From contig JAGHTU010000011.1 in NCBI GenBank assembly GCA_018065185.1, positions 1-45,560 of the forward strand: a stretch of DNA of 45,560 nucleotides, written 5' to 3'. Both the position numbers and the translations under genes were made by a program. This document shows positions 17,919 through 26,985 of the stretch, piece by piece (position 1 is the stretch's first letter; every line of letters starts with the position of its first letter). The notes beneath the pieces were generated by a model that was not told the origin of the DNA, ran no database searches, and saw only the letters and a list, made by a program, of their open reading frames with translations. The stretch comes from Candidatus Equicola faecalis (GTDB taxonomy: Bacteria; Bacteroidota; Bacteroidia; Bacteroidales; Bacteroidaceae).

Positions 17919-17937
17919 TTAATTTGCATTACTTTTG
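17907..17937 (+). promoter_or_regulatory. Promoter of the dTDP-rhamnose operon
   Basis: CTTG at 17907-17910, a 19-base spacer, TACTTTTG at 17930-17937. It overlaps the end of dnaA and lies 21 bases before the rfbA start. The -33 box has one mismatch. Confidence 0.55.
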
Positions 17938-17958
17938 CATAACTAAAATGAGACAATC

Positions 17959-18840
17959 ATGAAAGGTATTGTATTGGCTGGGGGATGTGGTACACGTCTG
18001 TACCCCATTACGAAAGGTGTGAGTAAACAGTTGTTGCCTGTTTATGACAAACCGATGGTGTATTATCCTATTTCCGTTTTGATGCTTGCAGGAATACGTG
18101 ATATCCTGCTTATCTCAACACCGCAAGACTTGCCGTGTTTTCAGCGTCTGCTTGGCGATGGTTCCGACTATGGTGTGAGGCTTTCGTATGCAGAACAGCC
18201 ATCACCGGATGGTCTGGCGCAAGCATTCATCATCGGCAAAGACTTTATTGGTGATGATTCCGTATGTCTTGTTTTGGGTGATAACATCTTTCATGGTGCC
18301 GGTTTCACCGGTATGCTCAAAGAGGCTGTACGTATGGCTGATGAGGAGAGAAAAGCTACTGTATTTGGCTATTGGGTCAACGACCCTCAGCGTTATGGCG
18401 TGGCAGAATTTGATGCTGATGGTAATTGTCTTAATATTGAGGAGAAGCCACAGATGCCAAAATCGAATTATGCAGTAGTAGGTCTCTATTTCTATCCTAA
18501 TAAGGTGGTGCATGTGGCGGAAAAGATACGTCCGTCAGCGCGTGGTGAACTAGAGATTACATCTGTCAACCAGTGTTTCCTGGAAGAAGGGCAGTTGAAA
18601 GTACAGACTCTGGGGCGTGGCTTTGCATGGCTCGACACCGGTACACACGACTCGTTGTCGGAGGCTTCTACATTTGTAGAGGTCATCGAAAAGCGTCAGG
18701 GTCTGAAGATAGCATGCCTTGAGGCTATCGCTTATGATAGAGGTTGGATTTCTGCCGACAGAATCCGCACACTAGCACAGCCAATGATAAAGAATCAGTA
18801 TGGGCAGTATTTGATGAAAATGATTGACAGAGCAGAATGA
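17959..18840 (+). CDS. rfbA: Glucose-1-phosphate thymidylyltransferase
   Basis: A 293-residue enzyme that makes dTDP-glucose from dTTP and glucose-1-phosphate, the first step to dTDP-L-rhamnose. The N-terminal nucleotide-binding loop [20 protein letters not shown] (residues 6-25) is intact, as are [22 protein letters not shown] (with the metal Asp) and [19 protein letters not shown]. Full length for the family. The last four bases overlap rfbD. Confidence 0.95.
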   Translation: MKGIVLAGGCGTRLYPITKGVSKQLLPVYDKPMVYYPISVLMLAGIRDILLISTPQDLPCFQRLLGDGSDYGVRLSYAEQPSPDGLAQAFIIGKDFIGDDSVCLVLGDNIFHGAGFTGMLKEAVRMADEERKATVFGYWVNDPQRYGVAEFDADGNCLNIEEKPQMPKSNYAVVGLYFYPNKVVHVAEKIRPSARGELEITSVNQCFLEEGQLKVQTLGRGFAWLDTGTHDSLSEASTFVEVIEKRQGLKIACLEAIAYDRGWISADRIRTLAQPMIKNQYGQYLMKMIDRAE

Positions 18841-19742
18841 ACATACTTGTAACAGGAGCAAACGGACAACTTGGCAGCGAGATACGCATTGTAAGTCACG
18901 GCTCGGAAGATAACTACATCTTTACGGATGTCAATACAGTGGAAGGGCAGGAGACCATACCGCTTGACATTACAGACCGTGATGCTGTCTTCCGCATGGT
19001 GCGTAAGCAGGAGATAGGCGTTATTGTTAACTGTGCTGCTTATACGAATGTTGATGCTGCAGAGGATAATCATCCCTTTGCTGAGCGTCTGAATGCCGAT
19101 GCACCAGAGAATCTTGCTCTTGCCATGAAGGATGCAGGGGGATTGCTCGTTCACATTTCCACAGATTATGTGTTTGGTAAGGAGCCGTATAATACTCCTT
19201 GTAATGAAACTCAACAAGGTACGCCAACGGGTGTTTATGGTCTGACAAAGAAGTTGGGTGAAGAAAAAATCATAAATACGGGCTGCCAGCATATCATTAT
19301 TCGGACAGCATGGCTATATTCCGAATTTGGTAAGAACTTCTGTAAGACGATGCTTTCATTGCTCTCTTCAAAGCCTAACTTAAAAGTGGTCGTTGACCAA
19401 GTGGGCACACCAACGTATGCTTTTGACCTTGCTATAGCGATTTGCAAAATTATCAGCCAGCGGTCGTACGTAGGTAATACGGGAATATACCATTTCAGTA
19501 ATGAAGGAGTATGCTCATGGTATGACTTTACAAAGATGATACAGACTTATTCGGGGCTGTTCGATTGTGATGTACAGCCTTGCCGTTCTGATGAGTTCCC
19601 AAGCAAGGTGGTGCGTCCGTCTTATTCGGTTTTGGATAAGACCAAGATAAAAAACACTTTTGGGCTACATGTCCCGTATTGGACAGACAGTCTTGAAGTG
19701 TGTATGAAGAATATGGGTGTTTTGTATAAAGATTTTGGTTGA
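18837..19742 (+). CDS. rfbD: dTDP-4-dehydrorhamnose reductase
   Basis: A 301-residue short-chain dehydrogenase that reduces dTDP-4-keto-L-rhamnose to dTDP-L-rhamnose, the last step of the pathway. The NAD(P)-binding GANGQLG motif is at residues 7-13, STDYVFG follows, and YGLTK holds the catalytic Tyr and Lys. It starts within the rfbA stop codon and its own stop overlaps rfbC by four bases. Confidence 0.93.
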   Translation: MNILVTGANGQLGSEIRIVSHGSEDNYIFTDVNTVEGQETIPLDITDRDAVFRMVRKQEIGVIVNCAAYTNVDAAEDNHPFAERLNADAPENLALAMKDAGGLLVHISTDYVFGKEPYNTPCNETQQGTPTGVYGLTKKLGEEKIINTGCQHIIIRTAWLYSEFGKNFCKTMLSLLSSKPNLKVVVDQVGTPTYAFDLAIAICKIISQRSYVGNTGIYHFSNEGVCSWYDFTKMIQTYSGLFDCDVQPCRSDEFPSKVVRPSYSVLDKTKIKNTFGLHVPYWTDSLEVCMKNMGVLYKDFG

Positions 19743-20299
19743 GTATGAATGTGATAAAGACAGCTATTGAGGGTGTACTGATATTGGAACCGCGTGTGTT
19801 TGATGATGCACGTGGATATTTCTTTGAGAGTTTTAATGTCAGGGAATTTGAACAATTGGTAGGTTACACGCCCGATTTCGTACAAGACAATGAGTCAAAA
19901 TCATCCTTTGGCGTGATGCGAGGTCTGCATTTCCAGCGTCCGCCGTTTGCGCAGGCGAAGTTGGTGCGTTGTGTGAGGGGCGCTGTCCTTGATGTGGCTG
20001 TTGATATACGCAAAGGTAGTCCTACATTCGGTCAGCATGTGGCTGTAGAACTGACAGAAGACAATCATCGCCAGTTTTTTATTCCGCGTGGGTTTGCTCA
20101 TGGCTTCTCTGTGCTGAGTGATAGTGCCGTTTTTCAATATAAGTGCGATAATTTCTATACTCCGAAAGCAGAAGGTGGCATTTCCATTCTTGACACCTCG
20201 CTTGAAATCGACTGGCGCATCCCAAGCGAGAAGATTCTTTTAAGCGACAAGGATATGCACAATCCTCTATTGGCGGACTTTGACACCCCATTCCAATAA
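19739..20299 (+). CDS. rfbC: dTDP-4-dehydrorhamnose 3,5-epimerase
   Basis: A 186-residue cupin epimerase acting between the 4,6-dehydratase and RfbD. Conserved features are FVQDNESKSSFGVMRGLHFQ with the catalytic His, VRGAVLDVAVDIRKGSPTFG, FIPRGFAHGF and the Tyr-bearing YKCDNFYTP. It is the last gene of the operon. The fourth pathway gene, rfbB (dTDP-glucose 4,6-dehydratase), is not in this window. Confidence 0.94.
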   Translation: MSMNVIKTAIEGVLILEPRVFDDARGYFFESFNVREFEQLVGYTPDFVQDNESKSSFGVMRGLHFQRPPFAQAKLVRCVRGAVLDVAVDIRKGSPTFGQHVAVELTEDNHRQFFIPRGFAHGFSVLSDSAVFQYKCDNFYTPKAEGGISILDTSLEIDWRIPSEKILLSDKDMHNPLLADFDTPFQ

Positions 20300-20307
20300 C
20301 TTATTAT

Positions 20308-20331
20308 CTTCGGTTTTCTGTATTTCCGAAG
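20308..20331 (+). terminator. Weak stem-loop after rfbC
   Basis: CTTCGG and CCGAAG form a 6-bp stem over a 12-base T-rich loop, nine bases after the rfbC stop. There is no strong T tract, so this is a low-confidence terminator. Confidence 0.35.
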
Positions 20332-20364
20332 CGTTGTTCATGGGCAAACTGACGCATGCTTTTT

Positions 20365-20452
20365 GACAAACGCTCGATTAGGCTTTGACAAACGCTCGTT
20401 TGGGCTTCGACAAACGCTCGTTTGTGCCTCGTCTTCCCATCGTTTGTGAGCG
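20365..20452. repeat. 22-bp tandem dyad array C
   Basis: GACAAACGCT starts at 20365, 20387 and 20409, an exact 22-bp period. A fourth, diverged unit at 20431-20452 keeps CGTTTGTG in register. Each good unit carries the dyad CAAACG-CT-CGTTTG. Period and layout match arrays A and B; the arm sequence does not. Confidence 0.8.
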
Positions 20453-20520
20453 GTCAAACGGAGGCGCGGTTTTCATCCTCCAAAGTAGCGAAACATCTGT
20501 TCCAATCGAGGGGACTTTCC

Positions 20521-20582
20521 GATGCCGTAGAGGGGGTGCCGCGATGCTGTCGATGGGCTCTCCTGATGCCCTCTATGGCATC
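20521..20582. repeat. 14-bp inverted repeat with 34-base spacer
   Basis: GATGCCGTAGAGGG at 20521-20534 pairs with CCCTCTATGGCATC at 20569-20582 with one G-T position. It lies between two short tandem arrays in the non-coding island after rfbC. Confidence 0.65.
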
Positions 20583-20638
20583 CCTTCGATGGTTTCACGA
20601 GACCCCTTCGATGGTTATACGGAATCCCCTCGGTGGAA
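20582..20638. repeat. 22-bp-period tandem repeat D
   Basis: CCCTTCGATGG at 20582 and 20604, and a related CCCTCGGTGG aligned one period later near 20626, keep a 22-bp spacing. The units are GC-richer than the other arrays and show no clear dyad. Confidence 0.6.
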
Positions 20639-20773
20639 ATCCGCTCCCAATTGATGAGAAGACGGTTTCTATGGCTCGCTTTTCAGTTTCTTGTTTTCCT
20701 TTTTAATTTCACGAAGAGTCGGTTTTCTGTTTCTCATCGCAGAGGAGCAAAGAGCGCAGAGACTTTGCGAATT

Positions 20774-20847
20774 GACAAATTAAGTTATGCTTTAGGTATA
20801 GGTATCGGGCATCAACTGCTTGATATGGGGTTGAAAGACTCGCTGAA
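20774..20847 (+). pseudogene. Copied 74-bp 5' fragment of the cytoplasmic FKBP gene
   Basis: These 74 bases match the reverse strand at 8421-8494 with a single mismatch, encoding DKLSYALGIGIGHQLLDMGL in place of the parental DKLSYSLG. The parental gene has a 12-base direct repeat around its start (ATTGACAAATTAATGGACAAATTAAG); in the fragment only one repeat unit remains, so the ATG is lost. Similarity ends sharply at both sides and a stop follows soon after, so it is a remnant, not a gene. Confidence 0.85.
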
Positions 20848-21071
20848 GGAAAAGCTTTGACGACTTTTAGATAGGTACAATAGTGGGGAAAGATGGTCAC
20901 GGAGCAATTGGAAAAGCAAACGGACTCATTAGACAATACATTCCTATGTCAATATGCTTTACGAATGTCAGTTATCAACAAATCAAAAGATTATACCTGA
21001 ATTTAACATGTGATCAATAGAAAAGTTGAATTTTTCAATTCCAAGAGAGTGTTTTTAAGAAAAGATGTTGT

Positions 21072-21079
21072 ACATTTGC
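21072..21079 (+). promoter_or_regulatory. Possible -7 box for the TolB-like lipoprotein gene
   Basis: TACATTTG matches TAnnTTTG, 90 bases before the ATG. The -33 region is not a good TTTG. Confidence 0.4.
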
Positions 21080-21168
21080 ACTTGATAGTTGAATCTGCAG
21101 AATTAGCAAAGAGATACAAACAATATATATTAATAAAATTTGTTAACTTTTAAATTTAATCTTAGTTT

Positions 21169-22149
21169 ATGAAAACAAAAATCGTAATCTTTTCTGCATT
21201 TATATGCGGAGCTATGATTCTAACAAGTTGTGGCTCTACTACATTCGCAATTTCAAGTGGAGATGAAAGCCTAACAGCTCTAACCAAAGTGACTGACAAC
21301 GAAGAACCATGTATTACTCCGTTTGGTGGTGACGATGGTCGTGACTTGTATTTTGCTGCGCGCGAAAGCAAGAGGTATTATAATATTTATAAAAAAGAAA
21401 ATGCCTTTTCGCAATCAATGGCTCAAAAGACAAGTGGCAAAAACTTTAATATAAGTCCAACTTTTTGCCCAGCTAATGACAAGATAGCCTTCAAATGTCA
21501 AAATGAGGGTAGTTCTACTTCCGATATATTCGTTATGTCAAATAGCAAGGCAACAGCATTATCTCCTATAACAGAAAGTTCTGACGCTTACGAAGGGCAT
21601 CCTTCATTTTCTCCTGACGGAACAATGCTCGTTTATGACAAGGTACAATATACTTATTACAAATCTTTCTCGGGAATACTTTTTGGATTTAATACTACAA
21701 TTATTAAGAACAGTGAATTGTGGGTGAAAAATTTGAAAACCAATGAAACAATTCTTCTTGGCAATGGTTCTCAACCACGTTTTTCACCAGATGGGAAACG
21801 CATTGCTTTCGTTAAATATTCTTCAGATGCTCAAAGTTGCAGTATTTGGCTGATGGATATCGATGGTAGTAATCCTGTACAGATTACCGATGCAAAGAAA
21901 GGTTATGCAACAAGTCCTTGCTGGAGTCCTGATGGTACTAAAATATTGTTCTCTTCATATAAAAAGGACAAGAAGGACTATGATTTATATGTGATTGGCG
22001 TTGATGGAAATGGTTTAATACAGTTGACTAAGAACAAGTCATACGATGATCATCCTTATTGGACTAGAGATGGCTATATCTACTTTACTTCTGACCGAGG
22101 TAGTAAAGCCAATAACTATCAAATATGGAGATTTAAGTACGAAATGTAA
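21169..22149 (+). CDS. PD40/TolB-like beta-propeller lipoprotein
   Basis: A 326-residue protein with a lipoprotein signal peptide (lipobox LTSC, Cys21). The rest is made of WD40-like PD40 repeats: HPSFSPDGTMLVYD, QPRFSPDGKRIAFV, SPCWSPDGTKILFSS and HPYWTRDGYIYFTSD, each giving a propeller blade. The fold resembles the TolB propeller, but there are no Tol partners nearby, so a general periplasmic or surface binding role is all that can be said. A T9SS or Pal-like link would be speculation. Its surroundings are a repeat island upstream and an outer-membrane protein gene downstream. Confidence 0.8.
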   Translation: MKTKIVIFSAFICGAMILTSCGSTTFAISSGDESLTALTKVTDNEEPCITPFGGDDGRDLYFAARESKRYYNIYKKENAFSQSMAQKTSGKNFNISPTFCPANDKIAFKCQNEGSSTSDIFVMSNSKATALSPITESSDAYEGHPSFSPDGTMLVYDKVQYTYYKSFSGILFGFNTTIIKNSELWVKNLKTNETILLGNGSQPRFSPDGKRIAFVKYSSDAQSCSIWLMDIDGSNPVQITDAKKGYATSPCWSPDGTKILFSSYKKDKKDYDLYVIGVDGNGLIQLTKNKSYDDHPYWTRDGYIYFTSDRGSKANNYQIWRFKYEM

Positions 22150-22249
22150 ATCGTTGAAGTATTAACCTATCATAGTGGGCTCGATTACATTATTAGATTG
22201 AGACAAGATGAATATGTTTTTACTTCATTTCATCATGTACAAACAAAGA

Positions 22250-22257
22250 TAATTTTG
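22250..22257 (+). promoter_or_regulatory. Possible -7 box for the small outer-membrane protein gene
   Basis: TAATTTTG matches TAnnTTTG. The sequence 19-20 bases upstream is TTTC, a partial -33 box. Confidence 0.4.
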
Positions 22258-22365
22258 CAAAAAGTTTGCCCATTGGAAAAGTGATACTTTTTACAAGGGA
22301 AAAGGCATGGCAATAAACGGTCGCATATAATACGCGACTAAAGCCAGATGAAAATAAAGAAATAC

Positions 22366-22950
22366 ATGAAAAAGATTTTAACGATCGTTGTAGCATTGTT
22401 TGTTTGTTCTGCAATGCAAGCACAATTTAGTGACATGTCGGCACTACAGAATGAAGTTTATGTAGAGTATTCTCCTTACAAATTACATTTGAGCGGAGGT
22501 AGTTCTTCCCTCTCATTGGATGAATCAATAACTTCATTTGCTTTTGGCTATAACCGTTTTGCAGGCATCGCTTGCGATGGAAATCTCAAATTTGTTGTTG
22601 GTGGTAAACTTACTTATGGATTTAAGGATGATTTCAAAATGCTTAATGTACGTATCCCGGTAAGCCTTATGTATTCAGCCATTGTCAATGACAACTTTGC
22701 TATCCAGCCTTATGCAGGTCTTAATGCAACTATTGGTTTTGTGGCAGACACCGATGGTGACAGTTGGTATGACGAAAAAAACCTAGACGCAAATCGTATC
22801 AATGCAGGTTGGCATGTTGGTATTGACTTCGCCATCAATAAATTTGTTGTTGGATGTGCATATCAGGCAGATTTTACAAAGATGTTCGATCTTTCTGGCA
22901 TAGATGCAAATTGGACTGATTTCGAGATAAAGCTCGGGTATAGATTCTAA
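22366..22950 (+). CDS. Small outer-membrane beta-barrel protein
   Basis: About 194 residues if begun at ATG 22366, giving signal peptide MKKILTIVVALFVCSAMQA followed by Gln; an in-frame ATG at 22348 adds six residues. The mature part has alternating hydrophobic strands (EVYVEYSPYKLHLSGG, FAFGYNRFAGIA, PYAGLNATIGFVAD) and ends in LGYRF, a C-terminal Phe as expected for barrels inserted by BAM. It is similar in style to OmpW or general porin-like barrels; substrate unknown. Confidence 0.75.
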   Translation: MKKILTIVVALFVCSAMQAQFSDMSALQNEVYVEYSPYKLHLSGGSSSLSLDESITSFAFGYNRFAGIACDGNLKFVVGGKLTYGFKDDFKMLNVRIPVSLMYSAIVNDNFAIQPYAGLNATIGFVADTDGDSWYDEKNLDANRINAGWHVGIDFAINKFVVGCAYQADFTKMFDLSGIDANWTDFEIKLGYRF

Positions 22951-22970
22951 ATATCCCCTTCAGCCTTTGA

Positions 22971-23017
22971 ATAGAAAGAGGTCGTGCCTGTAACTTTTTG
23001 GCACGACCTCTTTCTAT
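22971..23017. terminator. Strong bidirectional terminator
   Basis: An 18-bp perfect stem: the arm at 22971-22988 (starting ATAGAAAGAGG) pairs with 23000-23017 (ending CCTCTTTCTAT) over an 11-base loop. It sits between convergent genes, 20 bases after the plus-strand stop and 63 bases after the minus-strand stop. Confidence 0.85.
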
Positions 23018-23080
23018 ATAATGCTGTCCGGCAAAAAAACTCAAAATCTTATTTAGTGTTCCGAATGTGTATGGAATAGT

Positions 23081-23641
23081 TTATTTGAAGAAACGCTTGA
23101 ACAGCCCCTCGAAGCCTGCTCCGTGGCGAGCTTCGTCCTTTGCCATTTCGTGAACGGAATCGTGGATAGCATCAAGGTTGAGTTGTTTTGCTACTTTAGC
23201 GATGTCCAATTTACCCTTGCATGCACCCTGCTCGGCAAGCATACGTTTCTCGACATTTGTCTTGGTGTCCCATACCACTTCGCCTAACATTTCAGCAAAA
23301 CGTGCAGCATGTTCTGCCTCCTCAAAAGCATAACGCTTGAATGCCTCGGCAACTTCAGGATAACCCTCACGGTCTGCCTGACGGCTCATGGCAAGGTACA
23401 TACCTACTTCGGTACATTCTCCAAGGAAATGGTCTTTCAAACCCTGCAATACGAAAGCACCCTCTTCTGTCTGAGGGATGTCCTTTGCAATGCCAAGTTC
23501 GTGCTTTGTTACAAATTCAAGGTCTGCACCTTCGTCCATCTTCTTAAACTTTGAGCCCGGTACTTTACACATCGGGCATTTCTCTGGTGCGGTGTCACCT
23601 TCGTGAACATAACCGCATACAGGACAAATCCATTTAGTCAT
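23081..23641 (-). CDS. Rubrerythrin with N-terminal rubredoxin domain (reverse-order rubrerythrin)
   Basis: A 186-residue non-haem iron peroxidase that removes hydrogen peroxide under anaerobic conditions. The rubredoxin iron site is N-terminal (Cys6, Cys9, Cys22, Cys25 in [12 protein letters not shown] and EKCPMCK). The di-iron ferritin-like domain follows, with Glu/His ligands in [30 protein letters not shown] and [12 protein letters not shown]. Classical rubrerythrin has the opposite order, so this is the reversed form known from anaerobes. It lies 20 bases after pyrH and is probably co-transcribed. Confidence 0.92.
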   Translation of the reverse strand: MTKWICPVCGYVHEGDTAPEKCPMCKVPGSKFKKMDEGADLEFVTKHELGIAKDIPQTEEGAFVLQGLKDHFLGECTEVGMYLAMSRQADREGYPEVAEAFKRYAFEEAEHAARFAEMLGEVVWDTKTNVEKRMLAEQGACKGKLDIAKVAKQLNLDAIHDSVHEMAKDEARHGAGFEGLFKRFFK

Positions 23642-23661
23642 AGTGTCAATTGTTTTTATGG

Positions 23662-24369
23662 TTAATTATGTACTAATGTTCCGATATCTTCGCCGTTGAT
23701 TACACGCTTTAGGTTGCCTACGATATCCATATTGAATACATATATAGGCAGTCCGTTCTCCTTGCACATAGTGGTGGCAGTAAGGTCCATCACTTTCAAG
23801 TTGCGCGTATAAATCTCGTCAAAGGTGATTTCGGAAAATTTCTTTGCTGTCGGGTCTTTTTCAGGGTCGGCGGTATATACACCATCGACACGTGTGCCTT
23901 TGAGCATCACATCGGCTTCTATCTCAATACCGCGTAGGGAAGACCCCGTGTCGGTGGTGAAGTATGGACTGCCAGTACCTGCGGAGAAGATACATACATA
24001 TCCTGCTTCCATTGCTTCGATGGCTTTCCATTTGGTGTAGAACTCCCCAATAGGTTCCATGCGGATGGCTGTCAGCACTTTCGTCTTCACACCGAGTGCA
24101 CCTAGTGCGCTTGAAAGTGCAAGAGAGTTTATCACCGTAGCACACATCCCCATTTGGTCGCCTTTCACACGGTCGAAGCCCTTGCCGGCACCAGTGAGCC
24201 CACGAAAGATGTTACCGCCACCGATGACGATACCTATCTGTATGCCCATTTCATGTACTTCCTTGATTTGACGCGCATAGTCGTTCAGGCGTTCCGTGTC
24301 AATACCGTAATTCTGTTTACCCATCAGGCTTTCACCGCTGAGTTTTAGTAGGATTCTTTTGTATTTCAT
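23662..24369 (-). CDS. pyrH: Uridylate (UMP) kinase
   Basis: A 235-residue hexameric kinase converting UMP to UDP in pyrimidine synthesis. It belongs to the amino-acid-kinase fold: [26 protein letters not shown], the [16 protein letters not shown] region, and [19 protein letters not shown]. Five bases separate it from birA upstream, indicating one operon. Confidence 0.95.
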   Translation of the reverse strand: MKYKRILLKLSGESLMGKQNYGIDTERLNDYARQIKEVHEMGIQIGIVIGGGNIFRGLTGAGKGFDRVKGDQMGMCATVINSLALSSALGALGVKTKVLTAIRMEPIGEFYTKWKAIEAMEAGYVCIFSAGTGSPYFTTDTGSSLRGIEIEADVMLKGTRVDGVYTADPEKDPTAKKFSEITFDEIYTRNLKVMDLTATTMCKENGLPIYVFNMDIVGNLKRVINGEDIGTLVHN

Positions 24370-24374
24370 AACTC

Positions 24375-25142
24375 TTATATAATAAATTTCACTGTATGGA
24401 AGTCATAACTCTCTGTCTGTCCGCCAGTACGGACGAGGACAAGATGCCCATCGTCTGCCACTTCTTTTATCGTCGCCTCAAATCTGCCTTCACCATCTTC
24501 GAATGTCCAGGTGCCCTGCCGTCTGTAAAGATGGCTACGGTAGAGCATGCGCATGTCCGGACTATGCCCGGATGCTATTGCGTCCAACTGTTGACAGAAG
24601 CGTGAGATGATGTCTGAAAGTAACTCTTCACGATCGGTTTCGGCATCGGTATGCAGACAGATCGAAGTCGGATTAGGTGCGTCGCTGACGAAAGACCTTT
24701 GGTTGACATTCAGCCCTACGCCGATGATGCAGTGGTCAATGGCGTTGTTGCGGATGCTGCACTCCATGAGTATTCCGCATACTTTCTCATCTGCAATAAA
24801 TATATCATTAGGCCATTTGACGGTAATAGGAGTCCCCTCTAGAGGGAAGACTATTTGTTCTACCGCTTCTCTAACGGCAACGGCAATCGCCATGGAGAGA
24901 ATATATTGCTCGGCTGGCAATACCGCCTGTGGGCGGAAGATGATGCTGAAAGTAAGATTTTTTCCCCGTTCTGATTCCCACGTGTTTTTACCGGACCCGC
25001 GCCCTGCAGTCTGTTCTTCTGCCACAACGACAATATACCGTTGCGGGTCGTGATTTGTCAAACACTCCTCACGATATTGCCTGATGTAGTCGTTGGTTGA
25101 ACCGGTGCTATCAATATGTATTATCTTAATCTGTGGGGTCAT
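24375..25142 (-). CDS. birA: Biotin-[acetyl-CoA-carboxylase] ligase
   Basis: A 255-residue ligase that attaches biotin to carboxyl-carrier proteins through biotinyl-AMP. Motifs seen are DSTGSTNDYIRQ, the biotin-binding loop EEQTAGRGSGKNTWES, ITVKWPNDIFIADEKVCGIL and GVGLNVNQ. There is no N-terminal DNA-binding domain, so it is the monofunctional class and not the biotin repressor. It overlaps the DUF4834 gene by four bases. Confidence 0.94.
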   Translation of the reverse strand: MTPQIKIIHIDSTGSTNDYIRQYREECLTNHDPQRYIVVVAEEQTAGRGSGKNTWESERGKNLTFSIIFRPQAVLPAEQYILSMAIAVAVREAVEQIVFPLEGTPITVKWPNDIFIADEKVCGILMECSIRNNAIDHCIIGVGLNVNQRSFVSDAPNPTSICLHTDAETDREELLSDIISRFCQQLDAIASGHSPDMRMLYRSHLYRRQGTWTFEDGEGRFEATIKEVADDGHLVLVRTGGQTESYDFHTVKFII

Positions 25143-25357
25143 AATTCCTCAAAATCAACATATTCACCATCATTACGGTGGAATATCTTCTTTTTCTTAC
25201 GCTGTTGCTTTTTGTCGGGATTGTTGATGCTGCCTTTTCTGTTTCCTCCACTGAAAAAGCGGATGATTCCTGATAGTAGTCCCCATATCATACTTGTGCT
25301 TAACCACAATATGAGCAATAGGAAAATAAAAATACAAATTATTATGAAAGATAACAT
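25139..25357 (-). CDS. DUF4834 family small membrane protein
   Basis: 72 residues: a hydrophobic N-terminal helix (about 1-30, MLSFIIICIFIFLLLILWL), a short GGNRKG turn, then a Lys/Arg-rich cytoplasmic tail (KKQQRKKKKIFHRNDGEYVDFEEL). The tail ending DGEYVDFEEL is typical of the Bacteroidetes DUF4834 family. Function unknown. It is translationally coupled to birA and eight bases from pssA. Confidence 0.8.
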   Translation of the reverse strand: MLSFIIICIFIFLLLILWLSTSMIWGLLSGIIRFFSGGNRKGSINNPDKKQQRKKKKIFHRNDGEYVDFEEL

Positions 25358-25365
25358 TTAATAAA

Positions 25366-26103
25366 TCAGTTGTCGTCTTCAGTAATCTGCTCTTTCCCTA
25401 TTTGTATGTTGAGGAACGAAAGGAATACATACCATGCAATAACGGCTGCAAATGCATTCCATCCCAAAAGAACTATCAGCAGTATTGATGTGGCAAGAAA
25501 AAGATACCTCACTTCATTTCCTTCCCATCTCCAATGCTTGAATTTCAGGGCGAACATCGGTATCTCGGATATCAACAAATAGCAGCATAATGCTAAAAGA
25601 ATGATGATGATGGAGAATGAAAGCGTCTCCGATGATTTGAAGAAATTTTCAAAGCCAGCCAGTAATGATGCCCAGAATAGTGCATTGGCAGGAGTGGGAA
25701 GCCCTATGAATGAAGAGGTCTGGCGTTTATCGAGGTTGAATTTCGCCAGTCGCAGGGCAGAGAATGCAGCAATGATGAATGCTACAAATGGCAATGTGGT
25801 ATGTCCCCATGAGAGCCACGACGGCCATACCATATCACGCAGAATAGTAAACACGATGGCAGAAGGTGCCAGCCCAAACGTCACCACATCAGCCAGCGAA
25901 TCCAGTTCTTTCCCTATGGGTGAAGACACACCCAACATACGTGCTGAGAAACCGTCAAAGAAATCAAAGACGGCACCTATGATGATAAAATTAAAAGCTG
26001 TCTGTATGTTTCCTGATAAGGCGAATGCCACCGCGATACATCCTGAAATAAGATTACAGCATGTGATGGCATTAGGTATCTCCTGTAATATGTGTTTTTT
26101 CAT
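25366..26103 (-). CDS. pssA: CDP-diacylglycerol-serine O-phosphatidyltransferase
   Basis: A 245-residue polytopic enzyme making phosphatidylserine. Start ATG 26103 gives [17 protein letters not shown], the usual family start; a longer reading from 26160 is unlikely because it runs inside psd. The CDP-alcohol phosphotransferase motif is complete: [12 protein letters not shown], then G-x3-D-x3-D in [15 protein letters not shown]. Several membrane helices follow. The ATG overlaps the psd stop (ATGA), so the two steps to phosphatidylethanolamine are coupled. Confidence 0.93.
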   Translation of the reverse strand: MKKHILQEIPNAITCCNLISGCIAVAFALSGNIQTAFNFIIIGAVFDFFDGFSARMLGVSSPIGKELDSLADVVTFGLAPSAIVFTILRDMVWPSWLSWGHTTLPFVAFIIAAFSALRLAKFNLDKRQTSSFIGLPTPANALFWASLLAGFENFFKSSETLSFSIIIILLALCCYLLISEIPMFALKFKHWRWEGNEVRYLFLATSILLIVLLGWNAFAAVIAWYVFLSFLNIQIGKEQITEDDN

Positions 26104-26792
26104 TGTAATTTTGCTATTACTGTCTGGTCTCCCACTGTGGCTTGTTTCATCTTTACACACACCTCAGTACCAAGAGGCAGGAATACATCTACTCTTGAGC
26201 CTAATTTGATGAAGCCCAAATGCTCGTCAATATAGCATTCCTCGTCTTCTTTTGCGTATGTAACGATGCGACGTGCCACGGCACCGGCAATCTGACGGCA
26301 CAGGATGCGCTCTCCGTCAGGCGTCTCAATGAGAGTATCGGCACGCTCATTTTCCTCACTTGCCTTCGGCAGCCATGCCTTATGCCATTTCCCATTCTGA
26401 TGTTTGACGGATATTACTTTCCCATCGACAGGAAACCAGTTGGCATGAACATTCCACAGACTCATGAAGATGCTTATCATCAAACGGCGGTCATGGAAAT
26501 ATTCGTTTTCTTCCACCTCTTCTATCACCACCACATGCCCGTCGGCAGGGGCAACGACAAGCTTTTCCGTATCTTCCTGCCCAAAATAACGGATAGGGCA
26601 ACGGTAGAAATTCAAAGCTATACAATAGATGATCCCGAAGACGATAAGGAACAGAATGAAAGGAAGCCTGGACACAAACACTTCGGACAAAACAACCGCT
26701 ATCACCGCAAGTATGACTGCACTCCAAATCAGAGTCTTTGTGCCTTCGCGATGAATACGTATCTTCTTTATCTTCTTGAGCTTTCCGCCCAT
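26100..26792 (-). CDS. psd: Phosphatidylserine decarboxylase, short archaeal-type
   Basis: A 230-residue pyruvoyl-dependent enzyme making phosphatidylethanolamine. It has two N-terminal membrane helices (about 22-58), then [33 protein letters not shown] and the self-cleavage site [13 protein letters not shown] near residue 197, where Ser becomes the pyruvoyl group. The short form without the long beta-subunit extension is common in Bacteroidetes. It is first in a six-gene minus-strand operon with pssA, a DUF4834 gene, birA, pyrH and rubrerythrin. Confidence 0.93.
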   Translation of the reverse strand: MGGKLKKIKKIRIHREGTKTLIWSAVILAVIAVVLSEVFVSRLPFILFLIVFGIIYCIALNFYRCPIRYFGQEDTEKLVVAPADGHVVVIEEVEENEYFHDRRLMISIFMSLWNVHANWFPVDGKVISVKHQNGKWHKAWLPKASEENERADTLIETPDGERILCRQIAGAVARRIVTYAKEDEECYIDEHLGFIKLGSRVDVFLPLGTEVCVKMKQATVGDQTVIAKLQ

Positions 26793-26809
26793 AATCCCTA
26801 TTTTGCAAG

Positions 26810-26840
26810 CAAAGGTAATATTTTTCCGCTCTAAGACAAA
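26810..26840 (-). promoter_or_regulatory. Bacteroidetes-type promoter of the psd-pssA operon
   Basis: On the minus strand: TTTG, a 19-base spacer, TACCTTTG. Both boxes match the consensus exactly, and the psd ATG follows 17 bases later. Confidence 0.75.
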
Positions 26841-26919
26841 AAGAAAACAAGATTTATTTTAACGTTGAGCGATTGAGTGAGGAGGCTTTGAGTGAGGATT
26901 AGTTTACGTTAGAATGACC

Positions 26920-26985
26920 TTTTGTAACTGCCAGTAAATCCATGTTTTCCCATCTTTGCCTCGTCCTCTTCCGCTCGGAGCCTAC
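26920..26985 (-). repeat. 66-bp conserved flank of array B (inverted copy of 81-146)
   Basis: Reverse complement of 81-146 with 6 mismatches in 66 bases, directly adjoining array B in the same relative position as the first copy adjoins array A. Confidence 0.85.

Larger units (their letters stand above)
20332..21071. other. Non-coding repeat island between rfbC and the TolB-like gene
   Basis: About 870 bases without a credible gene. It holds array C, an inverted repeat, array D and the FKBP fragment. Frames across the arrays are open only because the repeats lack stops. From about 20850 to 21070 it becomes AT-rich with nothing recognised. Confidence 0.6.

Noticed and set aside
20385..20860. 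Open frames of 75-94 codons in the repeat island
   Set aside because: They run through tandem repeats and the FKBP remnant; open because the 22-bp units lack stops.
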